Shown here in pieces: positions 20,174-28,672 of a stretch of 64,000 nt of DNA. How positions within the stretch are numbered: position 1 is the first letter of the stretch; each line of letters opens with the position of its first letter. The notes beneath the pieces are model-generated. The model was given only the letters and a program-made list of their open reading frames with translations. It did not search any database and was not told the DNA's origin. The stretch comes from Actinomycetota bacterium (GTDB lineage Bacteria > Actinomycetota > Acidimicrobiia > Acidimicrobiales > Acidimicrobilacustridaceae). The position numbers and the translations under genes are program-made. The stretch lies in NCBI GenBank assembly GCA_016185305.1, contig JACPNV010000034.1, positions 1 to 64,000 on the forward strand, read 5' to 3'.

Positions 20174-20324
20174 CGGCAGTCAGGGTACGGGCGTCTACCA
20201 CAGGAGACCCAAACGACGGGTTGCGAGCATGACCGAGTCACGCGGTTCACAGGTGGTGGATTATCGTCGAGAAGCCGCTCGCCCCGAGGGGCGCTTCGAG
20301 ACGAGGCGACGCGGCCGTTGAACC

Positions 20325-21098
20325 GTGGCTGAACCGCAAGAAGACAACTCCGAGCGGGACGACGTCGCCGCTAGCCGCGAGCCGGGCGACGACGGCGGTC
20401 ATCGGCTCGTTCCCGAGCTGAAGAAACCGCCCCCCAACCCTCGCAGGGCATTGCCCGTCCTGGTCGTCCCCATCGTCGGGATGATCGTGATGACCAACCT
20501 CGGCAATGCGTTCTTTCCGACGCTGGTTGAAGAGAACCCGGCACTTCTCTTGGCGCTCAACTCGCAGAACCGCTACCTCGCGCTCACGACCACGAAGCTC
20601 GACGCCCTCCCCTACTTCGGCATCGGAATGTTCCGGTTGCTGCTCCCGGACCCGTTCTTCTACCTGCTCGGGTTCTGGTACGGCGAGACCGTCATCCGGT
20701 GGATCGAGACCAAGAGCCAGACCTACGGGCTCGCCATCCGGCAGATGGAGAAGCTGTTCGACAAGGCCTCGTGGCTCGTTGTCACGGTGTTCCCCAACAA
20801 CTACGTCTGCCTCATCGCGGGCACGGCGCGGATGTCGCCGATCATCTTCGCCATCCTCGACGTGATCGGGACGGCCGGGCGGCTGGTGCTGTTCCGCATC
20901 TTCGGTGAAGCGTTCCAGGAGCAGATCCAGTCCATCCTCGACTTCATCGGGAAGTACCGCTGGCAGCTCACCATCGTCAGCTTCAGCCTCGTCGCGCTCA
21001 CGCTCCTACGCGACTGGCGCGCCGGCCGGGGCCAGATCGAGGCGATCCGCGATCTGGAGGAGGAGATCGAGTCGGACTACGACGCCGGCGGAGCCTGA
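20325..21098 (+). CDS. DedA/VTT-like integral membrane protein
   Basis: 257 residues, GTG start at 20325. A charged N-terminus (about 40 residues) precedes membrane segments at LPVLVVPIVGMIVMTNLG, YFGIGMFRLLLPDPFFYLLG, ASWLVVTVFPNNYVCLIAG and LTIVSFSLVALTLLRDW. The middle, with FPNNYVCLIAGTARMSPIIF and GTAGRLVLFRIFGEAF, resembles the re-entrant core of DedA/SNARE-associated VTT proteins (lipid or small-molecule transport and membrane homeostasis). Sequence similarity is modest, so the family call is tentative. It ends in an acidic helix. SURF1 is divergent upstream; the direct repeats at 21105 and 21218 follow. Confidence 0.5.
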   Translation: MAEPQEDNSERDDVAASREPGDDGGHRLVPELKKPPPNPRRALPVLVVPIVGMIVMTNLGNAFFPTLVEENPALLLALNSQNRYLALTTTKLDALPYFGIGMFRLLLPDPFFYLLGFWYGETVIRWIETKSQTYGLAIRQMEKLFDKASWLVVTVFPNNYVCLIAGTARMSPIIFAILDVIGTAGRLVLFRIFGEAFQEQIQSILDFIGKYRWQLTIVSFSLVALTLLRDWRAGRGQIEAIRDLEEEIESDYDAGGA

Positions 21099-21104
21099 TC
21101 ACGG

Positions 21105-21238
21105 CCCGTCGACCGCAAGCGCCTAGCTGCCTCGGGGGCTGCGCCCCCACGCACTCTCCGCTGACGCTCCGAGCGCTCCCCATCGCCGACGCTTGCCACC
21201 GCCAAGCAAAACCTCGACCCGTCGACCGCAAGCGCCTA
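21105..21238 (+). repeat. Pair of 21-bp direct repeats flanking a hairpin
   Basis: CCCGTCGACCGCAAGCGCCT+A occurs at 21105-21125 and again at 21218-21238, 113 bases apart start to start. Between them is GGGGGC-TGC-GCCCCC plus further GC-rich short repeats. The end CCGCAAGCGCCTA also closes the dispersed repeat copy at 7621. The second repeat ends 12 bases before the SDR start codon. Confidence 0.75.
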
Positions 21239-21249
21239 CGGTCCCGCCC

Positions 21250-21987
21250 ATGGCACCGAAGACGGCGGTCGTGACGGGCGCGAGCTCGGGCATCGGGGCC
21301 GCGTGCGCTCGGCAGTTGGTCGAGGCGGGATTCTCGGTGGTGGTCGGCGCGCGCCGCCTCCCGCGGCTGCACGAGGTGGCAGACCCCATCGGGGCGACTG
21401 CCCGCTCGCTCGATGTCACCGATCAGGCCTCGGTCGACTCGTTCTGCGCGGAGATCGACGAGTGCCACGTCTTGGTGAACAACGCCGGTGGTGCCCTCGG
21501 ACTCGAACCCATCGCCGAGACCGTCGACGAGAAGTGGGAGCAGATGTTCCACATGAACGTGATGGGCCCGATGCGGATGACCCGCGCGCTGCTCCCGAAG
21601 CTCATCGCGAGCGGCGACGGGCAGGTCATCACGATCGGCTCGATCGCCGGCCACGAGTCCTATCCCGGTGGGGGCGGCTACAACGCGGCCAAGCACGGCA
21701 TACGTGCGGTCATGCATGCCCTGCGCCAGGAGCTGCTGGGACAACCGGTGCGCGTGACCCAGATCGACCCCGGGATGGTGGAGACCGAGTTCTCCATCGT
21801 GCGGTTCGGCGGCGACGCCGACCGAGCCTCCACCGTCTATCGCGGTGTCGAGGCGCTGACCGCGGACGACGTTGCGGCGTGTGTCGTGTTCGCCGCCACA
21901 CGCCCGAGCCACGTCAACATCGACGCGCTCATCGTCAAGCCGCGCGACCAAGCCAGCGCGACCAACCTCTATCGCCGCCCGTCTTGA
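21250..21987 (+). CDS. Short-chain dehydrogenase/reductase (YdfG-like)
   Basis: 245 residues from the ATG at 21250 (MAPKTAVVTGASSGIGAAC). The cofactor motif is TGASSGIG at residues 9-16; NNAGG (about 79-83), SIAG with the catalytic Ser and the YNAAK Tyr/Lys pair (about 150) complete the classical SDR active site. GARR after the second strand suggests NADP preference. The closest type is the NADP-dependent serine/3-hydroxy-acid dehydrogenase group (QIDPGMVETEFS). It converges with the TMEM175 gene. The upstream frame to 21193 runs through the direct repeat and is not expected to be translated. Confidence 0.88.
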   Translation: MAPKTAVVTGASSGIGAACARQLVEAGFSVVVGARRLPRLHEVADPIGATARSLDVTDQASVDSFCAEIDECHVLVNNAGGALGLEPIAETVDEKWEQMFHMNVMGPMRMTRALLPKLIASGDGQVITIGSIAGHESYPGGGGYNAAKHGIRAVMHALRQELLGQPVRVTQIDPGMVETEFSIVRFGGDADRASTVYRGVEALTADDVAACVVFAATRPSHVNIDALIVKPRDQASATNLYRRPS

Positions 21988-22071
21988 CGGGTGCCCCACC
22001 CCAGCGCTCGCTCGGCACGCTCACGCCCGCCTACCCCTCGCGTGTGCTCCGGAATCGAATCGAATCGTTCT

Positions 22072-22815
22072 TCACCACCTCGCTTTGTTCTTCTTGGTGA
22101 ACGCGATTCCAACGACAGGGCCGATGAACCACAACGCGATGCCCAATCCTGTGCTCACGAACATCACCGGGATGGACAGGAGGAACCACAGCACGGGGAG
22201 GAGCGAGCCGACGGACGCGTACCGGTAACCCTCTTTGCTCAACGGCCTCACATAGAGGTCTCGATCGTGGGCGAGCTTGAGCAGCACCCATTCGAAGAAG
22301 CTGACGGTCGCCATGGTGAAAGCGAACGTGGAGTAGGCCACCGGGTTCCCTTCGTAGGCCGCCATCAAGCTCGCCGGGAAAGGCAAGAACGCGACGAAGG
22401 CGAGGTAGGGAAGCAAGGTCCACACCATGGAGCTGTCTATCGCCCGAAGGCCGGCCACGAACTTGTGGTTGGCCACCCAATACGAGCCCATGACCCAGAA
22501 GGCGATGAAGAAGATGACGATCTCACCGCTCATGTCGTTCAGCGCTTCGAGGAGGGCGCGGCCGTCTCCTTGCGGGCTGACGTTGACGGGTGGGCGAAGC
22601 TCGACGGCGATGAGCGTCAGCGCGATCGCGTAGACAGCATCGGAGAAGTTGGCTGCCCGGTTGAACTCGAGTCCGCTGTCGGCTCGCCGGTAGACGAGGC
22701 GCTTGCCGAAGCTGAGCGGCCCGCCGATCGGCGTTTGATCGTCGACGTGGTCAGGAGCTGGTGGTGAGGCATCGTGGGCGCCGTCGCCACCAGGCTCGCC
22801 GTCCGTGCCGTTCAC
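22072..22815 (-). CDS. TMEM175-family (DUF1211) potassium channel-like membrane protein
   Basis: 247 residues with a GTG start at 22815 overlapping the dapB stop by 4 bases. The N-terminal 40 residues are polar. The first pore helix carries the family motif FSD in NRAANFSDAVYAIALTLIAV. Further membrane segments are at IVIFFIAFWVMGSYWVANHK, LLPYLAFVAFLPFPASL, STFAFTMATVSFFEW, LLPVLWFLLSIPVMF and IALWFIGPVVGIAF, fitting six helices. Bacterial TMEM175 proteins form K+-permeable channels. Translational coupling with dapB seems positional rather than functional. Confidence 0.85.
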   Translation of the reverse strand: MNGTDGEPGGDGAHDASPPAPDHVDDQTPIGGPLSFGKRLVYRRADSGLEFNRAANFSDAVYAIALTLIAVELRPPVNVSPQGDGRALLEALNDMSGEIVIFFIAFWVMGSYWVANHKFVAGLRAIDSSMVWTLLPYLAFVAFLPFPASLMAAYEGNPVAYSTFAFTMATVSFFEWVLLKLAHDRDLYVRPLSKEGYRYASVGSLLPVLWFLLSIPVMFVSTGLGIALWFIGPVVGIAFTKKNKARW

Positions 22816-23600
22816 AGGTCGAGCAGCGCCTCGAGCCCGATCGTCACCCCGGGGCGACCACCGACAGCTTTCACCGCGAGCAGCACACCCGGCATGAACG
22901 ACGAGCGGTCATAGGAGTCGTGCCGGATCGTCAACGTCTGGCCCGTCGTGCCGAGCAGGACCTCTTGATGCGCGACGAGTCCGCGGAGCCGGACGGAGTG
23001 GACGGTGATGCCGGCCGGGCCTTTGGCACCGCGGGCACCTGCGACCACCTCGGTCTTGGTCGGATCGGGCGCCCAGTCGTCAGAAGCGGCCGCCATGCGC
23101 TCGACCGTGTGCAGGGCTGTGCCCGACGGCGCGTCGATCTTCTGATCGTGATGGAGCTCGATGACCTCAGCTGCTTCGAAGTAGGGCGCGGCAAGCTCGG
23201 CGAACCGCATCATCAGCACCGCGCCGATGGCGAAGTTCGGGGCGATGACGCAATTGCTGTTGGTGAACGCTTCGCGGAACGCGGCGAGATCGTCCTCGCT
23301 GAAACCGGTGGTGCCCACCACGGCGTGGATCGCATGGTCGGCCAGCCACAACAGGTTGCCGCGTGCAGCGCCCAACTGCGTGAAGTCGACGACCACGTCG
23401 ACCCCGAGCCCTTCGAGGGCCTCGGCCTCGGAGATCAGCTGTATCGGTAGGTCGACCCCGGTGACCTGGCGCAGGTCGAGACCGGCATGGAACGGATCGA
23501 CCGCCGCCACCAGATCCAGATCGGGGTCGTCAGCCACCGCTTGGCAGACCGTGCTTCCCATACGTCCGCCAGCTCCAAAGACTGCGACCTTGAGGGGCAT
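22812..23600 (-). CDS. dapB: 4-hydroxy-tetrahydrodipicolinate reductase
   Basis: 262 residues from the ATG at 23600 (MPLKVAVFGAGGRMGSTVC); the open frame before it has no family match. The nucleotide-binding motif GAGGRMG is at 9-15. VGTTGF is followed by APNFAIGAVLMM, and the active-site motif reads ELHHDQKIDAPSGTA (about 154-168), with the catalytic His and Lys; GLVAHQEVLLGTTGQ completes the family. It reduces the DapA product using NAD(P)H in lysine/DAP synthesis. The enzyme is complete, unlike dapA at 13829. TMEM175 is coupled downstream and a J-domain gene is divergent. Confidence 0.95.
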   Translation of the reverse strand: MPLKVAVFGAGGRMGSTVCQAVADDPDLDLVAAVDPFHAGLDLRQVTGVDLPIQLISEAEALEGLGVDVVVDFTQLGAARGNLLWLADHAIHAVVGTTGFSEDDLAAFREAFTNSNCVIAPNFAIGAVLMMRFAELAAPYFEAAEVIELHHDQKIDAPSGTALHTVERMAAASDDWAPDPTKTEVVAGARGAKGPAGITVHSVRLRGLVAHQEVLLGTTGQTLTIRHDSYDRSSFMPGVLLAVKAVGGRPGVTIGLEALLDL

Positions 23601-23673
23601 GGGCCTAGATGGTAGTAGCGAACCTGGTGCCGCGGAGGGGCCAAGCGGTAGAGTCGACGCCAACGGTGAGGAG

Positions 23674-24156
23674 ATGACGTCGGGAAGCGATCAGTCCGGT
23701 CCTTTGGACGACCGGTTGGGCACGAGCCTGTTCGGGGGCGAAGCGCGGACCGCCGACTACACGGCATGGGCCGCTCGCCTGAAGGCCAAGCGAGACAAGA
23801 GCCGGAAGGTCGTCGCGGACTGCGCCCCTCCCGCCGAGCCGACCGCGGCGGAACCGAGCTACTGGTCGACGGACGCGTTGTACGCCGAGAGCGCTCGGGT
23901 CCGCGACCACGAGCAGGCTGAGCCACATACCCGCTGGGATGCCGAGGCGCGCAAGAGCGAGCTCGCCGACGCGTTGGGCATGCACGGTGAGATCAACCTC
24001 ACGACCGCCAGCGAAGCGTTCCGCCGTCTTGCCAAGCTTCACCACCCGGACCGCTACACCACCGCCGACGAATCCATCAGAGATCACCACGCCGCCGAGA
24101 TGATGAAGGTCAACGGCGCGTACGCGGCCCTGAAGAAGTTGCTCGCCGAGGCGTAG
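23674..24156 (+). CDS. J-domain (DnaJ-like) protein
   Basis: 160 residues. The start chosen is ATG 23674 (MTSGSDQSGPLDDRLG), which has GGTGAGG a few bases upstream; the frame is open earlier but runs over the dapB start. The first ~90 residues are polar and probably unstructured. The C-terminal J domain has LTTASEAFRRLAKLHHPDRY with the HPD motif and NGAYAALKKLLAEA as the last helix. There is no zinc-finger or substrate domain, so it is a type III (J-domain only) cochaperone. A short inverted repeat AACACGCC-GATCAC-GG(C)CGTGTT at 24159-24181 lies between its stop and the convergent M16 gene. Confidence 0.7.
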   Translation: MTSGSDQSGPLDDRLGTSLFGGEARTADYTAWAARLKAKRDKSRKVVADCAPPAEPTAAEPSYWSTDALYAESARVRDHEQAEPHTRWDAEARKSELADALGMHGEINLTTASEAFRRLAKLHHPDRYTTADESIRDHHAAEMMKVNGAYAALKKLLAEA

Positions 24157-24182
24157 CCAACACGCCGATCACGGCCGTGTTC

Positions 24183-25451
24183 TCAACGAAACCGATCGAA
24201 CAGCGCGTCGTCCTCGCTGAACGGACCGACGACCGACAGCGAACGGGGCGCGTCGAACATCCGCTTCAGCACCTGGTGCGTGTCTTCGAGCGTCACGGCG
24301 CGGAGGCGTTCGAGATGCTCGGCGATGGAGATGACCTCACCGCGTACGATCTCACCGGTGCCGAGCCGCGCCATGCGCGACCCGCTGTCTTCGAGGCCGA
24401 GCACGAGCGAGCCTTCGAGGTAGCCGAGCGCGACACGGTGCTCTTCCTCGGTGATGCCGTCGGTGACCGCGCCTTCGATGACGTCGTCGACAACGTCGAG
24501 CAACTCGCCGGCGCGGTCGGGCACCGTGCCGCCGTAGAGGACGATCGAGCCCGAGTCCGCGTACGACGAGGGCGACGTGAAGATCGTGTACGCGAGGCCG
24601 CGCTCCTCGCGCACCTCGTGGAACAGCCGGCTGGACAGGCCTCCGCCAATGGCGTGGTTGGCGATGAGCAGCGCGTACCGGCTGGGGTCGTCGTAGTGGA
24701 TGCCCCGCCAGCCGAGGGCGAGGTGCACCTGCTCGGTCGCGCGAGTGGTGACGATCAGCGGGGTGATGTCGTCGAGCGGCGCGGTACGCACGGGCTTCGT
24801 GCCGGCCTCGGCGCCAGGGAAGCAGCCCGCTACCGCGTCGAGCACGGCGTCGTGCTCGAGATCTCCCGCGGCTGCGATCACCAGGTTGGCGGGTCGGTAC
24901 CACGCCTCGAAGAACTCGGCGATCTGCGCGCACGTCATCGCCGCGATCGTCTCGCGGGAACCGAGCGTCTCGCGGCCGAGGGGATGATCGGGGAACAACG
25001 ACTCGTAGAGCGCGCTGTGGACCAGATCGTCGGGTGTGTCCTCGTTCATGAAGAGCTCTTCGAGGATGACGTCGCGCTCCGCTTCGACCTCTTTCGGGCG
25101 GAACGCGGGCGAGGTGATCACGTCGCTCAACAGCTCGAGCCCGAACTGCATCTGCGCAGCCGGCAAGCGCGTGTAGTACGCGGTGTGCTCGCGGGTGGTG
25201 AAGGCGTTGATCTCACCGCCGACCGCATCGACCGCCATCGAGATGTCGCGGGCCGTGCGCGTCGGCGTTCCCTTGAACAGCAAGTGCTCGAGGAAGTGCG
25301 ACGCGCCGGCTCGCTCGATCGGCTCGTCACGCGAACCCACCCCGACCCAGAAGCCGGTGCTGACCGAGAGGGCACCGGGCATGGACTCGGTGACCACCCG
25401 TATGCCGTTGGGAAGAACCGACTTCTGGATCCCCCGCTCGGCTTGGCTCAC
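24183..25451 (-). CDS. M16-family zinc peptidase (processing-peptidase-like)
   Basis: 422 residues. The start is GTG at 25451, one base after the pnp stop (VSQAERGIQKSVLPNGIRVV); the longer open frame lies antisense-free over the pnp tail and is Ala-rich non-family sequence. The inverted zinc motif HFLEH (HxxEH) is at about residue 50, with the third ligand in EVEAERDVILEELFMNED. The C-terminal half has GGGLSSRLFHEVREERGLAY, typical of the family. pnp followed by an M16 protease is a conserved actinobacterial pair. The protein is cytoplasmic; no signal peptide is seen. Confidence 0.92.
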   Translation of the reverse strand: MSQAERGIQKSVLPNGIRVVTESMPGALSVSTGFWVGVGSRDEPIERAGASHFLEHLLFKGTPTRTARDISMAVDAVGGEINAFTTREHTAYYTRLPAAQMQFGLELLSDVITSPAFRPKEVEAERDVILEELFMNEDTPDDLVHSALYESLFPDHPLGRETLGSRETIAAMTCAQIAEFFEAWYRPANLVIAAAGDLEHDAVLDAVAGCFPGAEAGTKPVRTAPLDDITPLIVTTRATEQVHLALGWRGIHYDDPSRYALLIANHAIGGGLSSRLFHEVREERGLAYTIFTSPSSYADSGSIVLYGGTVPDRAGELLDVVDDVIEGAVTDGITEEEHRVALGYLEGSLVLGLEDSGSRMARLGTGEIVRGEVISIAEHLERLRAVTLEDTHQVLKRMFDAPRSLSVVGPFSEDDALFDRFR

Positions 25452-25452
25452 G

Positions 25453-27990
25453 TCAGTCGCGGCGGCCGCGACCGCCACCCCCGCTTCGACCCCGGCCTCC
25501 TCCGCTTCGACCTCGGCCTCCTCCGCTTCGACCGCCACCGCGGCCGCCCCGGTCGCGGTCGCCACTGCGGCCCCCGTCGCCCCGATCGGGGTCGGCGGCC
25601 GGGCCGAGATCGCCGAACTCCTCCCGGAGCTCGTCGTCGAAGGAGTCCTCGAACGAGACGTAATCGCGCTCGTCGCTGCCCCGGTCGTCCCGGCCGCCGC
25701 GATCGTCCCGGCCGCCCCGGTCGTCCCGGCTGCCACGATCGCTCCGGCCACCGCCGCCGCCCCCGCCGGCCCCGTCCTTGAAGCCGATGGGCTCGACCGG
25801 CGTCAACGAAACCTTGCCGTTCTGGTCGATGTCGTCGACACGCACCTCGATCTCGTCGCCGAGGTCGACGCAATCCTCCACCTTGTCGACGCGGCGGCCC
25901 GCGCCCAGCTTGGAGATGTGGAGCAGACCATCGCGGCCCGGGAGGATGTTGACGAACGCACCGAACTTGGTGACGTTGACGACCTTGCCGGTGTAGATCT
26001 CGCCGACCTCGGCAGACGGTGGGTTGAGGATGAGCTGGATCTGGCGCTCGGCTTCGGCCACGGCGCCGCGATCTGACGATCCGATGGACACCACGCCGAC
26101 CGTGCCGTCGTCGTCGACGGCGATGTCCGCGCCGGTCTCTTGCTGGATGGCGTTGATGACTTTGCCCTTGGGCCCGATGACCTCACCGATCTTGTCGATC
26201 GGGATCTCGAAGCTGACGATCTTCGGGGCGGTCGTGTTGACGTCGTCGCGAGGCGCGGGGATGGCGCCGTGCATGACCTCGAGGATCTTGAGCCGGGCAT
26301 CCTTGGCTTGTTCGAGCGCCTCACCCAGGACGTCGGCGGGGATGCCGTCGATCTTGGTGTCGAGCTGGAGCGCGGTGACGAACTCGGCCGTGCCGGCCAC
26401 CTTGAAGTCCATGTCGCCGAAGGCGTCTTCGGCTCCCAAGATGTCGGTGAGCGGCGTGTACTTGCCTTCGGCATAGACGAGGCCCATGGCGATGCCCGCG
26501 ACCGGCGCCTTCAGGGGCACGCCCGCGTCGGACATCGACAAGCTCGATGCGCACACCGACCCCATCGAGGTCGAGCCGTTGGACGACATGACATCGGAGA
26601 CGGTGCGGATCGTGTACGGGAACTCGTCGACCGGCGGCAGCACCGGCACCAGGGCTCGCTCGGCAAGCGCGCCGTGGCCGATCTCGCGGCGCTTCGGGCC
26701 ACGCATGAAACCGGTCTCGCCTGTCGAGTAGGGCGGGAAGTTGTAGTGGTGCATGTAGCGCTTGCGGTCGCGGATGTCGAGGGTGTCGAGCATCTGCTCC
26801 ATCCGCGGCATGGCAAGCGTGGCCACGTTGAGGACCTGGGTCTCGCCCCGCTGGAACAGGCCCGAGCCGTGCACCGACGGGAGCAGGTCGACCTCGGCGG
26901 ACAGGGGCCGGAGGTCGGCCACGCCGCGACCATCGATGCGGAGCCGCTCGTTGGCGATCCGCGTCCGCACGATGCTCTTCGACACGGAGCGGAACGCGGC
27001 CTTGATCATCTTGTCGGCGTTCTCGCCCACGGCTTCGTCGGTCTCGAACTTGGACCGGAGCGTCTCGATGACGCCGTCGCGGAGGCTGGCTTCGGTCGCG
27101 CCCCGCTCGTGCTTGTCAGCGATCGTGTACACCTCGGCGATCTGGTCGCGGTAGGCCTCGACCGCGGCGAGGATCTCGGGGGTGTAGTCGACCACGACCT
27201 CGAACTCCATCGGCTGGACTTCGCCGACCTTCTCGGCCAGCTCGAGCTGGAGGTCGATGGCTTCCGCGATCCACTGCTTGGACGCTTCGAGGCCTTGGGA
27301 GATCACCGCCTCGGTGACCTTCGGGGCGCCGTTCTCGTAGGCCTTCCACGAGGCCTCGGTGCCACCGGCTTCGACCATGACGATGGCGACATCGCCGTCG
27401 TCGAGCTTGCGACCGGCGACGACCATCTCGAAGGTGGCGGCTTCGCCTTCGGCATAGGTGGGATGCGGGATCCAGCTGCCGTCGACGTCGTACGCGACGC
27501 GCACGGCGCCGATCGGCCCGTCGAAGGGCACGCCACTGATGCTGAGCGCAGCCGAGGCGCCGTTGATCACGAGGATGTCGTGCGGGTTCTCCATGTCGGC
27601 GCCGAGCACCGTCGCCACGATGTGGACATCGTTGCGGAAGCCTTCGGGGAACAGCGGCCGCAGCGGGCGATCGGTGAGGCGGCAGGTGAGGATGCCTTGG
27701 TCACTTGTCTTTCCCTCACGCCGGAAGAACGAGCCCGGGATCTTGCCCGCGGCGTACATGCGCTCTTCGAGATCGACGGTGAGGGGGAAGAAGTCGACTC
27801 CCTCCCGAAGCGACTTCGAGGCCGTCGCGGTCACGAGCACGACGGTGCCGCCGATGCGAACGGTGACGGCCCCGTCGGCCTGTGCGGCCAGCTTGCCGGT
27901 ATCGAAGGAAAGGGTCTTGTCGGTACCCGACACGATCTCGGATACGGAATGAACAGTCGCCCCGGTGGGCGAGGTGGCGGCGTTCGCCAT
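25453..27990 (-). CDS. pnp: Polyribonucleotide nucleotidyltransferase with long RGG-type tail
   Basis: 845 residues, start ATG 27990 with AGGAGA upstream. Two RNase PH domains: the first covers about 20-240 (FFPLTVDLEERMYAAGKIPG, FFRREGK, TDRPLRPLFP); the second covers about 345-590 with GSGLFQRGETQVL and SSNGSTSMGSVCASSLSMSD, DAFGDMDFKVAGT. KH domain GEVIGPKGKVINAIQQETG at about 600; S1 domain GKVVNVTKFGAFVNILPGRD at about 660-725. The last ~105 residues are unusual: glycine run, DDRGGRDDRGG repeats, an acidic SFEDSFDDELREEFGDLG segment, then RGGGRSGGGRGRSGGGRG. The enzyme degrades RNA 3' to 5' by phosphorolysis. rpsO lies upstream, the normal rpsO-pnp order. Confidence 0.95.
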   Translation of the reverse strand: MANAATSPTGATVHSVSEIVSGTDKTLSFDTGKLAAQADGAVTVRIGGTVVLVTATASKSLREGVDFFPLTVDLEERMYAAGKIPGSFFRREGKTSDQGILTCRLTDRPLRPLFPEGFRNDVHIVATVLGADMENPHDILVINGASAALSISGVPFDGPIGAVRVAYDVDGSWIPHPTYAEGEAATFEMVVAGRKLDDGDVAIVMVEAGGTEASWKAYENGAPKVTEAVISQGLEASKQWIAEAIDLQLELAEKVGEVQPMEFEVVVDYTPEILAAVEAYRDQIAEVYTIADKHERGATEASLRDGVIETLRSKFETDEAVGENADKMIKAAFRSVSKSIVRTRIANERLRIDGRGVADLRPLSAEVDLLPSVHGSGLFQRGETQVLNVATLAMPRMEQMLDTLDIRDRKRYMHHYNFPPYSTGETGFMRGPKRREIGHGALAERALVPVLPPVDEFPYTIRTVSDVMSSNGSTSMGSVCASSLSMSDAGVPLKAPVAGIAMGLVYAEGKYTPLTDILGAEDAFGDMDFKVAGTAEFVTALQLDTKIDGIPADVLGEALEQAKDARLKILEVMHGAIPAPRDDVNTTAPKIVSFEIPIDKIGEVIGPKGKVINAIQQETGADIAVDDDGTVGVVSIGSSDRGAVAEAERQIQLILNPPSAEVGEIYTGKVVNVTKFGAFVNILPGRDGLLHISKLGAGRRVDKVEDCVDLGDEIEVRVDDIDQNGKVSLTPVEPIGFKDGAGGGGGGGRSDRGSRDDRGGRDDRGGRDDRGSDERDYVSFEDSFDDELREEFGDLGPAADPDRGDGGRSGDRDRGGRGGGRSGGGRGRSGGGRGRSGGGGRGRRD

Positions 27991-28129
27991 GGTTGTCTCC
28001 TAGTCTTTTCCCCGGCAGTTGTCGCCGGTGAGCGAGGAGCACTGCGCCAGTTCCCAGTAGTCGGGCTCGGAACCGAATTGCTCCGAACTCCACCACTGGC
28101 AGCTGACATCTGTCCCCCGCTGGTGGTTG

Positions 28130-28209
28130 TGCCGCCGACGATTCGGCGGCTGCGGCTACGCCGATGGCAACCAGCTGATCCAGCTGCTCCGCCTGGCGGC
28201 TCCGCAAGG
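28130..28209 (+). repeat. Dispersed intergenic repeat, copy 2
   Basis: In the rpsO-pnp gap (27991-28228). It has GCCGCCGACGATTCGGCGGC as the first hairpin, a diverged middle, then GCTGCTCCGCCTGGCGGCTC+CGCAAGG matching the other copies. The middle third differs most. The rest of this gap shows nothing else I can name. Confidence 0.75.
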
Positions 28210-28228
28210 TTGTGTGTTGTCGATCAAG

Positions 28229-28510
28229 CTAGCGGCGCAAGCCGAGCTCGGCGATGATCCGCCGGTAGCGCTCGACATCGTTCTTCTTGACGTAGTCGAG
28301 AAGGCGGCGCCGGCGGCCCACCAGCATGAGAAGGCCCCGCTGGGAGTGGAAGTCCTTCTTGTGCACCTGCATGTGCGCCGTCAGGTGCTTGATGCGATCG
28401 GTCAGCAGCGCGATCTGGACCTCGGGCGAGCCGGTGTCGGTGTCGTGCAGCTTGTGCTTCGCGATCGTGTCGCCCTTGGCTGGCAGGTTGGTGGGTTCGC
28501 GGTTGGACAT
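28229..28510 (-). CDS. rpsO: 30S ribosomal protein S15
   Basis: 93 residues starting [20 protein letters not shown]. Family signatures are present: [40 protein letters not shown] and [20 protein letters not shown]. It binds the 16S central domain. The length is slightly above the usual 88-89 because of a short N-terminal extension. pnp lies downstream across a 238-base gap that contains a dispersed repeat. Confidence 0.97.
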   Translation of the reverse strand: MSNREPTNLPAKGDTIAKHKLHDTDTGSPEVQIALLTDRIKHLTAHMQVHKKDFHSQRGLLMLVGRRRRLLDYVKKNDVERYRRIIAELGLRR

Positions 28511-28530
28511 GCGGAAGTGTTCCTCCGTTG

Positions 28531-28555
28531 GGTTCGGTACCCGGCCCCCCGAACC
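28531..28555. promoter_or_regulatory. Inverted repeat in the rpsO leader
   Basis: GGTTCGG - 11 bases - CCGAACC lies 21 bases upstream of the rpsO start. S15 is autoregulated through leader structure in several bacteria, so this is a candidate site; no pseudoknot was worked out and the role is inferred from position only. Confidence 0.35.
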
Positions 28556-28672
28556 GCTTCGCGAGCTGGGGCGCCATGTGCGCGTTCCCGACCCCGAAAC
28601 GGGTCGGAAACGGACGGTTCAGCCTACAAGCCGAAGGCGGCCGACCGTCAATCGGGCCCTGCGAACCGGGCG

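Noticed and set aside
25450-25780. Tandem repeats of GGCCGCCCC type on the plus strand
   Set aside because: They are the coding repeats of the PNPase RGG/DDRGGR tail.
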